The position numbers were made by a program, and so were the translations under genes. A DNA stretch of 64,000 bases from the NCBI GenBank assembly GCA_031315915.1, contig JALDRK010000003.1, positions 1 through 64,000 on the forward strand. The letters run 5' to 3'. The notes beneath the pieces were generated by a model. It was not told where the DNA came from and searched no databases. It saw only the letters and a program-made list of their open reading frames with translations. This DNA is from Nitrospirales bacterium. Its GTDB lineage: Bacteria; Nitrospirota; Nitrospiria; Nitrospirales; UBA8639. Of this stretch, positions 55,070-63,515 are shown piece after piece; the first letter of the stretch is position 1; the number at the start of each line of letters is the position of its first letter.

Positions 55070-55408
55070 TTACACCCCGTACCGCATACGGGTTCCCTGC
55101 TGGTGGGAGAGCATAATTTCCTGGGCACTGAGTTCTTTGGGAAAGAGGACACCGGAAATCTGGGCGCCGTTAATACTGGCCCCTTCCAATTTGCAGTGAG
55201 AAAGGTCGACGCCGCGAAGGTCGGCCTGCCGGAAATAGCTTCCGCTGAAATCCACCCCTTTGACTTCGAGACCGCGAAGATCGACGCTCCGAAAATCACA
55301 GTTGGTGAAATCGGCTTTCTCTCCGGCCTTAAACCGGGAATTGAACTCGCTGACCTTCCCATCACGCAACAGTTTATACATGGGATCGGTCGACAGTTTA
55401 GGCTTCAT
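55070..55408 (-). CDS. Pentapeptide-repeat protein
   Basis: The 112-residue protein has about eight tandem A(D/N)LXX-type repeats: ADFTNCDFRSVDLRGLEVKG, VDFSGSYFRQADLRGVDLSH, CKLEGASINGAQISGV. These form a right-handed square beta-helix. The first 30 residues are not repeated (MYKLLRDGKVSEFNSRFKAG). Pentapeptide proteins can mimic DNA or bind surfaces, but function here is unknown; it is too short to resemble Qnr fully. Confidence 0.85.
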   Translation of the reverse strand: MKPKLSTDPMYKLLRDGKVSEFNSRFKAGEKADFTNCDFRSVDLRGLEVKGVDFSGSYFRQADLRGVDLSHCKLEGASINGAQISGVLFPKELSAQEIMLSHQQGTRMRYGV

Positions 55409-55580
55409 TTGGAAATCTTCCGAGGCGATCCTCTGCTGGAAACTGCATTCTCAGGCCCCTGGCCGTGTTTGAATAAGGTTATCGGTTCCTGAAAGCCAGG
55501 AATAAAGGGCGCAGAGGCGGAATAAAGTATTGGGAAGCTGGAACTCTTCAGGAAGGCTCGAAAAAGAAAAGTGTCGGTTT

Positions 55581-56018
55581 TCAGCCAGGAATGGCTTGGA
55601 GAACAGAGTGGAGTTCCCGGATTCGAGACAACATCAGATCCAGGTGGACGGTCCGAAGGGGGGTGTCGTTTTTGAATTTCCAAAGCCGGTGAAACACGGC
55701 TTTTAATTCTTTGTTGAGGGTCACAGCTTGTTCGTAGGGCGTAGTAGCCCGCTGCTGCTCGGAAAAATCACAAAACGATTTATGAAGGGCGTGAAATTGG
55801 TTATGAAGAGTCTCCAATCCCTGGGACTCGCCATGTTCGGTTTTGGCCTGTTGTGCGCTGGTTTCCATCAGGCCGACGAGCGTCAACGTCGTCTGTTGAG
55901 CATTCGGGCCTTTGGCCTGATTGTAGATTTCTGTGGCTTGGGGATGAAACAGACTCATGCAGCCGGTGAGTGTCATCATGGCCAACCAGATCACGATCAA
56001 CGTCCCGCGGTGTTTCAT
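55581..56018 (-). CDS. Small lipoprotein
   Basis: From the ATG at 56018 the product has 145 residues and a lipoprotein signal: TLIVIWLAMMTLTGCMSLF with the lipobox LTGC, so it should be lipid-anchored after cleavage at that Cys. The mature part is mostly helical (QQTTLTLVGLMETSAQQAK; LHNQFHALHKSFCDFSEQQ). Function unknown. The ATG at 56132 is not preferred because it would bury the signal sequence. It lies 29 bases after the CbbQ-like gene and probably shares its transcript. Confidence 0.75.
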   Translation of the reverse strand: MKHRGTLIVIWLAMMTLTGCMSLFHPQATEIYNQAKGPNAQQTTLTLVGLMETSAQQAKTEHGESQGLETLHNQFHALHKSFCDFSEQQRATTPYEQAVTLNKELKAVFHRLWKFKNDTPLRTVHLDLMLSRIRELHSVLQAIPG

Positions 56019-56047
56019 GGATGGGTCCCTCTCATCGGTGCCTGCGC

Positions 56048-56860
56048 TCAAAAAATCGCTTTGATGACTTCCTGGATGCTTCGTTGCATATCGGTATCGT
56101 CGGTGATGGGCCGGGTAATGGCCGCATCGCAAGCCTGGGATGGAGGCACGCCCTGTTGAATGAGCGTCCCGGCATAAATGAGCAGCCTGGTGCTTACGCC
56201 CTCTTCGAGTCCGTGGCTCCGCAGGTTCCGGACTTTTTCACCCAATTTGACGAGCCGGGTCGCGATGTCCCGGGAGACGTTGGCCTCATGCTCCACAATA
56301 GTCGTTTCCACATCCTTGGGAGGATATCCGAATTCGATGGCCATGAATCGCTGTTTGGTGCTTTGCTTGAGTTCCTTGAGGACGCTTTGGTATCCGGGGT
56401 TATAGGAGATGACCAAGAGAAAGTCGTCCACGGCTTGAATAATTTGGCCCTTTTTCTCGATTGGCAAAAACCGCCGATCGTCGCTTAACGGGTGAATCAA
56501 GACCGTCGTATCTTTTCGCGCTTCCACCACTTCATCCAAATAGACGATCGCACCGTGTTTGACTCCCAAAGTGAGCGGTCCATCTACCCAGATCGTTTCT
56601 TCACCTTTTAATAAAAATCGGCCTACCAGATCGGATGCGGTCAAGTCTTCGTGACAAGCCACGGTGATGAGGGGGCGGTTGAGTTGATAGGCCATGTATT
56701 GAACGAACCGGGTCTTCCCGCAGCCGGTGGGGCCTTTGAGCATGACCGGGATTTTTTGGGAGGCGGCCACCTTGAACAATCCGATTTCCCCGGTGACTTC
56801 CTGGTAAAACGGTTCTTCGGCGACCCGAAACTGTTCAATGCCGAATTCCTGCCCTTTCAT
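56048..56860 (-). CDS. CbbQ/NirQ/NorQ-type AAA+ ATPase
   Basis: A MoxR-class ATPase of 270 residues. Walker A is [19 protein letters not shown], followed by [23 protein letters not shown], Walker [24 protein letters not shown], sensor 1 [11 protein letters not shown] and the arginine-finger region [10 protein letters not shown]. The C-terminal CbbQ_C domain ([17 protein letters not shown]-like) is present. These ATPases remodel metal enzymes such as RuBisCO (with CbbO) or nitric oxide and nitrite reductases (with NorD-like VWA proteins). No VWA partner and no such enzyme is in the window, so its client is unknown. Confidence 0.9.
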   Translation of the reverse strand: MKGQEFGIEQFRVAEEPFYQEVTGEIGLFKVAASQKIPVMLKGPTGCGKTRFVQYMAYQLNRPLITVACHEDLTASDLVGRFLLKGEETIWVDGPLTLGVKHGAIVYLDEVVEARKDTTVLIHPLSDDRRFLPIEKKGQIIQAVDDFLLVISYNPGYQSVLKELKQSTKQRFMAIEFGYPPKDVETTIVEHEANVSRDIATRLVKLGEKVRNLRSHGLEEGVSTRLLIYAGTLIQQGVPPSQACDAAITRPITDDTDMQRSIQEVIKAIF

Positions 56861-57011
56861 CCCTCAGTCATCCTTTATAACCCATCGAGTTCGTGTAGAG
56901 TGGTGAACGTGTTTCACAGCCAGTCCGCATTATACGTGGGTGAATTCGGAGAGAACAACCTCATGATTTGTGTGGCGAACGGTTCTCTATTCTGTTTTTC
57001 TTGCTAGGAGC

Positions 57012-57968
57012 TCAGGTTAATTGAGCAATGTAACTTTCCACCATTTGGCAGGGATGATAGGCCCGTTTGGCGCGGGCCAAGCCGGGGAGTCCCGAATCGT
57101 CCATTGTGTTAATGAATGGATATTGATGGAATTCCCGGCAAAATTCACGAAAGAGATAATGCGAAAGGCCATACACCGATCGATCGGCGACTTCGAGGAG
57201 AACACAAAAGACTTCACGGGAGCGGGGAAACCCGAACGTATATCCTCTGATGCTGCCGTCAACCCATAAGACCCGCCCGGTGAGCCCGAGTTCCCGATAT
57301 TCATTCAACACAATGCGGTGGGCTTTGGCGGAATCCCGCAACATCAAACGAGCGATCTCCCCGTTGGGCCCTTGCCTGGATAAGGGGATTTCTTCCTTTT
57401 GATAGATCCAGCGCTGAAACAACGCAAGGCAATTGTCCCGGTCCAGCATCTGGTAAGGCCTCAAGCGTAGCCGATGAGACTTCACAAACCGATTGTAGGC
57501 TGCCCGCTGACTTTTATATGGGTTGCCTTTCAGGGCCACCAAATCGGCTGTGCAATACAGATAATCCGAATCTTTTGGTATCAGACGATACCCCCATGCC
57601 CGTATTTTTTCTTTCAGGTCCCAGGGAATATTCTCGATGCGGGTGACCTGAGAGCCTTTATTTTGTTCATTCATCCACTCCATGACTTGGCGAAGCACCT
57701 GTTGAAGAGGGCTGGCTGCGGATGATCCTATCCCCGATCGGGGTCCTAAAGGAGGGAGAGGCATGTAGATCCCATCGGAATAGGCGGCAAACAGGCAGAT
57801 CCATCCGTCCAATTCCGTCAAGTGATAACTGAATAAATCCTTCCAAATATAATGAGCGGGAAAGGACCAGGCCGCCAACGGTGTTTTGCCTCCAATCAAC
57901 GTGGCTCCGATGGTCTGATGAAGCCGGAACTGATCTTTGACGGTTAAGCGGGTCAGGTGCAAAGACAT
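57012..57968 (-). CDS. DUF2156 / phosphatidylglycerol lysyltransferase C-terminal-like protein
   Basis: A 318-residue soluble protein with the GNAT-like tandem fold of the lysyl-phosphatidylglycerol synthase C-terminal domain: WICLFAAYSDGIYMPLPPLG, WGYRLIPKDSDYLYCTADLVALKGNPYKSQRAAYNRFVKSH, GLTGRVLWVDGSIRGYTFGF, and FINTMDDSGLPGLARAKRAYHPCQMVESY. It lacks the membrane half, so it is probably an aminoacyl- or acyltransferase-like enzyme with unknown acceptor. It precedes the CbbQ gene by about 150 bases on the same strand. Confidence 0.8.
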   Translation of the reverse strand: MSLHLTRLTVKDQFRLHQTIGATLIGGKTPLAAWSFPAHYIWKDLFSYHLTELDGWICLFAAYSDGIYMPLPPLGPRSGIGSSAASPLQQVLRQVMEWMNEQNKGSQVTRIENIPWDLKEKIRAWGYRLIPKDSDYLYCTADLVALKGNPYKSQRAAYNRFVKSHRLRLRPYQMLDRDNCLALFQRWIYQKEEIPLSRQGPNGEIARLMLRDSAKAHRIVLNEYRELGLTGRVLWVDGSIRGYTFGFPRSREVFCVLLEVADRSVYGLSHYLFREFCREFHQYPFINTMDDSGLPGLARAKRAYHPCQMVESYIAQLT

Positions 57969-58032
57969 GCTCTATATATACGAGATTGAAGTACGATTGG
58001 GAAAGACTGCTCAGGTCGCTGAAATAGCGGCT

Positions 58033-58641
58033 TTATTGTGGGGGCAGCAGAGCGGCCGTCAGTCGATTGAGGCGCTTGATGATTACGACGTCCGGTTGAA
58101 AGGCCGTGATCAATCGTGGGTGGGTACTGAGGTATTCCAGGGTTTTCTTCGATTCCAGCATACCGGCCACGGAATGGGCCTGTTGCACCAGGGAGTCCGG
58201 GAGGGTAAGTCTGGACGGATCTTTGTCCGAGAGGAACGGTGGCAGGTCCTCACCGCTTTGGACAAGGAGGAAGGGGCATTTGGGGTCCCACCCAAAGAGG
58301 ACATAGTCTTCAGCGTCACTCCACATAAGGGCAAAGGGATAGAGCTGACAATCCAGAGGCCGTACGGGGTAGATCCGGCAATGCCGGGTTTCCGGGTCGA
58401 ATGCGGGACAGAGGTAACCATCTCCGGTATGATCGGATATGACCGATATTTGGCAACCACTCCGGTTCGTAAAATAAGCAGGGTCGATCCCATGGCTGAT
58501 GGCCTGTCCAATCTCCACATCCGTGAAATACGGGCGAAGAAGGCTACCGGCTTCCGGGAATCGGCAGCAGACTTCACACCGACAACACACTTCGGATGGA
58601 ACAACTTGGGGCTCAAGAATCATGGGGAGACTCTGCGGCAT
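58033..58641 (-). CDS. YkgJ-family cysteine-cluster protein
   Basis: About 202 residues. The cluster CCRCEVCCRFPEAG near the N-terminus and CPAFDPETRHCRIYPVRPLDCQLYPF in the middle define the YkgJ (UPF0153) family, thought to bind zinc or an Fe-S cluster. A later CPFLL adds a Cys. The ATG at 58641 is preferred; a TTG at 58713 in frame would add 24 residues. A long antisense reading frame across the same bases was rejected. Function unknown. Confidence 0.8.
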   Translation of the reverse strand: MPQSLPMILEPQVVPSEVCCRCEVCCRFPEAGSLLRPYFTDVEIGQAISHGIDPAYFTNRSGCQISVISDHTGDGYLCPAFDPETRHCRIYPVRPLDCQLYPFALMWSDAEDYVLFGWDPKCPFLLVQSGEDLPPFLSDKDPSRLTLPDSLVQQAHSVAGMLESKKTLEYLSTHPRLITAFQPDVVIIKRLNRLTAALLPPQ

Positions 58642-58826
58642 TATGAAATATTGATGGAAAAGCTTAACCCACCCACCCCGGCGGATCGGCCAATTTTCCT
58701 TGTCTGATTTCAAGAAGGCGTGCTACCATTAAGATATTCTAGCAAATGCCCATTTGATTATCCGATCTCATTGTTTAATTTCTCACGGATGGTTTCTACT
58801 GATGCCCTTCTGACCTGGTATACCCG

Positions 58827-60320
58827 GTGAAGGACCTTAGGGTGACCGGTTTTCCGTCTTCAACCTCATGTCCCTCGCCCGGGCCCATGTTCGCTCATTT
58901 CGATCACACACAAGATAGGGGAACCATTCCTCAGACTGTGAATGCTCCGGCATCCTATCCGGCTTTGAAACACAGTCTGATACAGGATGGGCTATGGGAA
59001 TCCGGGACCCAGGACTCATGGCGATTGTCCTGTCGGCCTTTTGTCCTATCCCCGGATCAGGCCAAACTGTTTGAAGCTTTAGGGCGGCATTTGCTGATCT
59101 TCTATCAGGCCCTGAACAAACTCTATTTAGATAGTGTTAAAGGGCGGGAGCCTCGATGGGTTCACCAGTATTTGGATCTGGGGAAGCCACCTGAACTGCT
59201 CGATTTTGCGAGGATGAACCGGTTCAAGGACCACATTCCGGGTGTCATTCGGCCGGATTTAATCTTGACCGAATCCGGGATTGCCTTGACCGAATTGGAT
59301 TCCGTCCCTGGGGGAATGGGATTGACCGGCAGTTTGAGCCGGCTCTATGCCAAGGAAGGATATGACATCTGGCCGGCCTCCGATGGGTTGGTGAAGAGTT
59401 TGGCTCGAATGGTGAAATCGGTCCTTCAGGGACAACCACCCTCCATGGCCATTGTGGTTTCGGATGAAGCCGAATCCTACCGGTCAGAAATGCAATGGAT
59501 GGCGGAGCAACTGTGTGGAGAAGGAGTGGAGGCCTTCTGTGTCCACCCCAAAGATATTCGATTCACGGAAGAAGGCTTGCTCGTTCGAGGAGATCAGGGC
59601 GAAGTCCCTATTTCCCTGATCTACCGTTTTTACGAATTGTTCGACTTGAAAAATATTCCCAAGGCCGAATTGTTGTGGTATAGCGCAAAAAAAGGGAAGG
59701 TCCTCATGACGCCTCCCTATAAGCCGTGGATGGAAGAAAAACTTGCGCTGGCTCTGTTCCATCATCCCCTGTTGGAAGCCTATTGGGAGCGGACATTGAC
59801 GCCGGCCGTACAAGAGTGCTTGCGAACCATTATTCCCAAGACCTGGATTCTGGATCCCCGGCCTCTGCCTCCCTCGGCCGTGCTTCCCGGACTGTTTCAT
59901 AACAATCGGGCGGTGTCCGATTGGACATGGTTGGAAACAGCCAGCCAGAAAGAGCGTCAGTATGTAGTGAAAGTGTCGGGGTTTTCCGAACAGGCGTGGG
60001 GATCACGCGGGGTATCCATCGGGCATGATATGTCCCAGACGCTATGGCAGGAAACGGTGAGTCGTGCACTGAAAGCTTTTGAAACGTCCCCTTCCATCCT
60101 CCAGGTATTTCACAAGGGGCAAGTCGTTATGGTTGAATATTATGATCAGGCCACGGGTGCCGTGCAAAGGATGGAAGGTCGTGTCCGATTGTCTCCTTAT
60201 TATTGTGTGGCAGCCAGGCAAGCAGAGTTGGCCGGTGTCCTGGCGACCATCTGTCCCAAGGATAAAAAAATTATTCATGGAATGCGGGATGCGGTGATGG
60301 TCCCCTGTGCGGTAGCCTAG
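58827..60320 (+). CDS. Uncharacterised protein, possibly ATP-grasp related
   Basis: A 497-residue soluble protein I do not firmly recognise. RPDLILTESGIALTELDSVPGGMGLTGSLSRLYA and YVVKVSGFSEQAWGSRGVSIGHDMSQTLWQETVSRAL resemble strands and loops of circularly permuted ATP-grasp ligases; Lys/Ser and Arg in VKVSGF...WGSRG would touch ATP. Near the end comes VFHKGQVVMVEYYDQATGAV and SPYYCVAARQAEL. This is weak similarity. The start is uncertain: GTG at 58827 or ATG at 58887, which begins the conserved-looking part. It lies 117 bases before the glutaredoxin-like gene on the same strand. Confidence 0.6.
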   Translation: MKDLRVTGFPSSTSCPSPGPMFAHFDHTQDRGTIPQTVNAPASYPALKHSLIQDGLWESGTQDSWRLSCRPFVLSPDQAKLFEALGRHLLIFYQALNKLYLDSVKGREPRWVHQYLDLGKPPELLDFARMNRFKDHIPGVIRPDLILTESGIALTELDSVPGGMGLTGSLSRLYAKEGYDIWPASDGLVKSLARMVKSVLQGQPPSMAIVVSDEAESYRSEMQWMAEQLCGEGVEAFCVHPKDIRFTEEGLLVRGDQGEVPISLIYRFYELFDLKNIPKAELLWYSAKKGKVLMTPPYKPWMEEKLALALFHHPLLEAYWERTLTPAVQECLRTIIPKTWILDPRPLPPSAVLPGLFHNNRAVSDWTWLETASQKERQYVVKVSGFSEQAWGSRGVSIGHDMSQTLWQETVSRALKAFETSPSILQVFHKGQVVMVEYYDQATGAVQRMEGRVRLSPYYCVAARQAELAGVLATICPKDKKIIHGMRDAVMVPCAVA

Positions 60321-60436
60321 AAGCATGAGGGTAATCTGTGTCTTCATGGTCGGCATCCTGTCGGATATGTAATAAGCGGGACATTGATCGGACATCTCAA
60401 TAGTATGGATATGATAACGAAGATCGGGAACATTCA

Positions 60437-60730
60437 ATGAAACTGTATCATGTCGAGTGGTGTCCGGATTGCGAAGTGGTCCGCCGGAAGCTGGAGGAAC
60501 ATGACTTTGCCTATGATCATGAAATCGTGGAGGACGCCAGGCCCCTGCGCAAACAGGTGCATGAGGTTTCCGGACAATACTATGTTCCGGTCTTGGTCGA
60601 TGGTAAAACGGTGTTGACGGAAACGCATGACATACTCGCGTATCTAGACAAGAAGTCCGCGAATGGGATGCGCGGCGAGCAGCAGCAAAAATCCACCACA
60701 CCCCTCGGCTCCTCGGATGAAAGGAACTAA
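60437..60730 (+). CDS. Glutaredoxin-like protein (CPDC)
   Basis: A 97-residue thioredoxin-fold protein. MKLYHVEWCPDCEVVRRKLE holds a CPDC active site. The cis-proline region is YYVPVLVDGKTVLTETHDILAYLD, as in GST N-terminal and glutaredoxin proteins. The last 20 residues are disordered. Its stop overlaps the KamA start by one base (TAATG), so the two genes are translated together. Confidence 0.88.
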   Translation: MKLYHVEWCPDCEVVRRKLEEHDFAYDHEIVEDARPLRKQVHEVSGQYYVPVLVDGKTVLTETHDILAYLDKKSANGMRGEQQQKSTTPLGSSDERN

Positions 60731-61860
60731 TGGCAATGGAGGATTGGAAAAAGGTTTTAGCGGAAAGCATTACGAAGCCCAAAGATCTGGCAAAATATTT
60801 GGGAGTCGATCCCAAAGAAGTCGAAGATGTGGTGGGCCCCTATCCGATGCGGATTACCCCGACGGTCCTGGCCACCATCAAAGATAAAGGGGATGCCATC
60901 TGGAAACAAGTCGTGCCGGAGGCCATTGAATTGGACGATATCGATGCTCCGGACGATCCGTTGGAAGAAGACACAGACAGCCCGGTTCCCCATTTGGTGC
61001 ATCGGTACCCCGACCGCGTTTTGTTGATGGTGACGAACCAATGTCCCATTTATTGCCGATTCTGCACCCGAAAACGGTTGGTGGGTAAGCCGGGATTTTT
61101 AAAGAAGGGGGAATTGGATCAGGCGGTGGCCTACCTTCAGGAACACATGGAAGTCCGTGATGTGATCTTGTCGGGAGGGGATCCGTTACTCCTGCCGGAT
61201 CATCTGATCGAGCGTATTCTCAAAGCTCTTCGGTCCATCCCGCATCTGGAATTGATTCGATTCGGAAGTCGAGTGCCGGGAACGCTTCCCCAACGGATTA
61301 CTCCGGAACTCTGCGACATCGTCAAACGATACCATCCTATTTATATGAATCTGCATTTCAACCATCCCGATGAATTGACTCCTGAGGTCAAAGACGCTTG
61401 CGGCCGATTGGCTGATGCGGGCGTACCCCTCGGGGCGCAGACGGTCTTGTTGAAAGGGGTCAACGACGACCCGGAAATTATGAAGCGCCTCATGCATCAA
61501 TTACTGTTGGCGAGGGTGAAGCCCTATTACCTGTATCAGGCCGATCTGACCAAAGGGACCAATCATTTCCGGACCACAGTGGAAACGGGGTTGAGGATCA
61601 TTCAATCCCTTCAAGGGCATACGAGCGGCATGGCCGTTCCGCATTTTGTCATCGATGCGCCGGGCGGGGGAGGGAAGATTCCGTTGTTGCCCAGTGACTA
61701 CCTCCTCAATTTGGATGAAGAAGGAGCCGTTCTGAAAAATTACGAAAACAAAACCTATCATTACCCTCAACCATTGAACCAAGGGAATCGTGAACTGCCG
61801 ATGGTGGGGGCTCCCCTGTCCAGTGGGATGTGCGGCACCGGTGCCATGGACGAGTACTGA
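60730..61860 (+). CDS. KamA-family radical SAM aminomutase
   Basis: A 376-residue PLP- and radical SAM-dependent 2,3-aminomutase. The iron-sulfur motif is CPIYCRFC at residues 105-112, followed by DVILSGGDPLLL, IRFGSRVPGTLPQRIT, LHFNHPDELTPEV and GVPLGAQTVLLKGVNDD. The PLP lysine lies in DAPGGGGKIPLLP. Members include lysine 2,3-aminomutase, glutamate 2,3-aminomutase and EpmB, which acts with EpmA on EF-P. Subfamily cannot be decided by eye. Neither efp nor epmA is in the window. It is between the glutaredoxin-like gene and dcd, each overlapping by one base. Confidence 0.9.
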   Translation: MAMEDWKKVLAESITKPKDLAKYLGVDPKEVEDVVGPYPMRITPTVLATIKDKGDAIWKQVVPEAIELDDIDAPDDPLEEDTDSPVPHLVHRYPDRVLLMVTNQCPIYCRFCTRKRLVGKPGFLKKGELDQAVAYLQEHMEVRDVILSGGDPLLLPDHLIERILKALRSIPHLELIRFGSRVPGTLPQRITPELCDIVKRYHPIYMNLHFNHPDELTPEVKDACGRLADAGVPLGAQTVLLKGVNDDPEIMKRLMHQLLLARVKPYYLYQADLTKGTNHFRTTVETGLRIIQSLQGHTSGMAVPHFVIDAPGGGGKIPLLPSDYLLNLDEEGAVLKNYENKTYHYPQPLNQGNRELPMVGAPLSSGMCGTGAMDEY

Positions 61861-63020
61861 TGGCCGACTCTAAGAAAACCGGTATTCTGTCTTTCCAACA
61901 TCTCCGGGCGTTGGTCCGCCAACGGGCCGTCCGAGCTCAAGTGCCGATCACGTCCAAGCAGATCCAACCGGCCAGTCTGGATTTGCGACTGGGCACGAAG
62001 GCCTACCGTCTGTTGAGCAGCTTCCTTCCCGAGCCCTCCGATAAACGGTCACAGTTTACGATTGAAGATCTCTACCGTTCCGACCTGGTGATGTACGATA
62101 TGGATCTGACCAACGGGGCCATCCTGGAAAAAGGCCATGTCTATCTGGTACCGCTGATGGAGCGGCTGAAGCTCCCCAAGGATATTCGCGGTCGAACCAA
62201 CCCCAAGAGTTCCACCGGACGATTGGATATTTTTACCCGTGTCGTGACCGACTTGCATGTCGGGTTTGATGAAATTCGCGCGGGGTACGATGGCCCCTTG
62301 TTTCTGGAAATTGTGCCTCGGTCGTTTACGATTCGGGTGCAGGCCGGCTTGGCCTTGAATCAATTGCGCCTCATGACAGGCAAACCCATGGTATCCGATT
62401 CCGGTTTGCGAACCGTCCACCGGAACACTCCCCTGTTGTTTCACAACGGAGATTCCGTGAACATGGATCGACCCTTATCCGCCAAGGAACTTCGAGTGGA
62501 TAACGGTCTGTTCCTGAGTGTGGATTTGCGCGGAGCGAGTGACTATCCTGAGTCCATTGTGGGATACCGGGCGAAAAAGAACAGCCACGTGATTGACCTG
62601 AATCGGGTCGGGCACTATTTAGCCACGGATTTCTGGGAACCGCTGAAACGTAATGCCACGGCAACCATGTTGTTGGAACCTGAAGAGTTTTATATCCTGG
62701 CCTCTAAGGAACGTATCCAGGTTCCCCCCGGCTATTCATCGGAAATGGTGGCCTATGAGGCTGCCTGCGGAGAATTACGAACCCATTATGCCGGGTTCTT
62801 CGATCCGGGCTTTGGGTATGCCAACCCCGGCCGGAAAGGCACGCAAGTCGTGTTGGAAGTTCGTCCGCACGATGTGCCGTTCCGTATCCACGACGGGCAG
62901 ACATTTTTTAAAGTCATCTACGAGAAGATGCGCGACATTCCCATGCAGTTATACGGGTCGGCTTTAGGGTCTTCCTATTATCAGCAGGGCCTGACGCTCA
63001 GCAAACATTTTAAATGGTAA
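61860..63020 (+). CDS. dcd: Two-domain dCTP deaminase
   Basis: The 386-residue product has the DCD fold twice, like the long 2'-deoxycytidine 5'-triphosphate deaminases of some bacteria, about double the 190-residue classical Dcd. ITSKQIQPASLDLRLGTKAYRL and IRGRTNPKSSTGRLDIFTRVVTDLHVGFDEIRAGYDGPLFLEIVPRSF contain the catalytic-type glutamate (FLEIVPR) and substrate-binding Arg/Ser. The second half has EPEEFYILASKERIQVPPGYSSEMVAYEAACGELRTHYAGFFDPGFGY. It converts dCTP to dUTP. The start at 61860 overlaps the kamA stop (TGATG). An in-frame upstream ATG at 61830 is unlikely. Confidence 0.85.
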   Translation: MADSKKTGILSFQHLRALVRQRAVRAQVPITSKQIQPASLDLRLGTKAYRLLSSFLPEPSDKRSQFTIEDLYRSDLVMYDMDLTNGAILEKGHVYLVPLMERLKLPKDIRGRTNPKSSTGRLDIFTRVVTDLHVGFDEIRAGYDGPLFLEIVPRSFTIRVQAGLALNQLRLMTGKPMVSDSGLRTVHRNTPLLFHNGDSVNMDRPLSAKELRVDNGLFLSVDLRGASDYPESIVGYRAKKNSHVIDLNRVGHYLATDFWEPLKRNATATMLLEPEEFYILASKERIQVPPGYSSEMVAYEAACGELRTHYAGFFDPGFGYANPGRKGTQVVLEVRPHDVPFRIHDGQTFFKVIYEKMRDIPMQLYGSALGSSYYQQGLTLSKHFKW

Positions 63021-63022
63021 TT

Positions 63023-63451
63023 ATGACGACAGAAACCGGGCAACCCCAACCAACCGATCCTGCAACCCCGAAACCTGTGCCTCCCCGTCCTCCCGTTCGG
63101 AAGGAAGACTCGGAGGACAATGAAGACAAGCAAATGCAAGTGGCCATGCGGATGGTGGGTTCCGCCATGGTCTTTATCGGGTTTTTGCAGGTGTTTCTGT
63201 CCGCCAGTACCGGAGCCGAAATTACCATCTTCCCGATGATCATTTACTTCGGGGGAATGGCCATGTGGGCCTATTCGTCCGTGGAAAATGTTACCGTGAA
63301 ATATTCGGTCATGGCGGCCTCGGCCGTCTGTGCCGCCGCCTTCATGCATTTCGGGGAAGTGTTGTTTTGGCACAAATATCTGATTTATTGGGGCACCATC
63401 GCTCTCGTCGTGTTTTTCATGTTCAAATCCCCAAAAAAACCAACAGAATAG
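63023..63451 (+). CDS. Small membrane protein with Pro-rich N-terminus
   Basis: 142 residues. The N-terminal 35 are disordered and Pro/Glu-rich (PTDPATPKPVPPRPPVRKED). Four hydrophobic helices follow (MVGSAMVFIGFLQVFLSA; ITIFPMIIYFGGMAMWAYS; YSVMAASAVCAAAFMHFG; YLIYWGTIALVVFFMF). Function unknown. It starts two bases after dcd (an ATG at 63014 would overlap it) and appears to belong to the same operon. Confidence 0.75.
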   Translation: MTTETGQPQPTDPATPKPVPPRPPVRKEDSEDNEDKQMQVAMRMVGSAMVFIGFLQVFLSASTGAEITIFPMIIYFGGMAMWAYSSVENVTVKYSVMAASAVCAAAFMHFGEVLFWHKYLIYWGTIALVVFFMFKSPKKPTE

Positions 63452-63515
63452 CGGTCCTGTTTACTGGGTGTGTCGGTCCCTCCCATTGCCAGTTTTGCAA
63501 TCCGCGTGTGCTCAC

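Noticed and set aside
57937-58707. 256-codon rightward reading frame
   Set aside because: Lies antisense to the YkgJ-family gene, whose cysteine clusters are clear; its own translation shows no family features.
60042-60815. 257-codon leftward frame
   Set aside because: Runs antisense across the end of the 497-residue gene, the glutaredoxin-like gene and the start of kamA; no motif.
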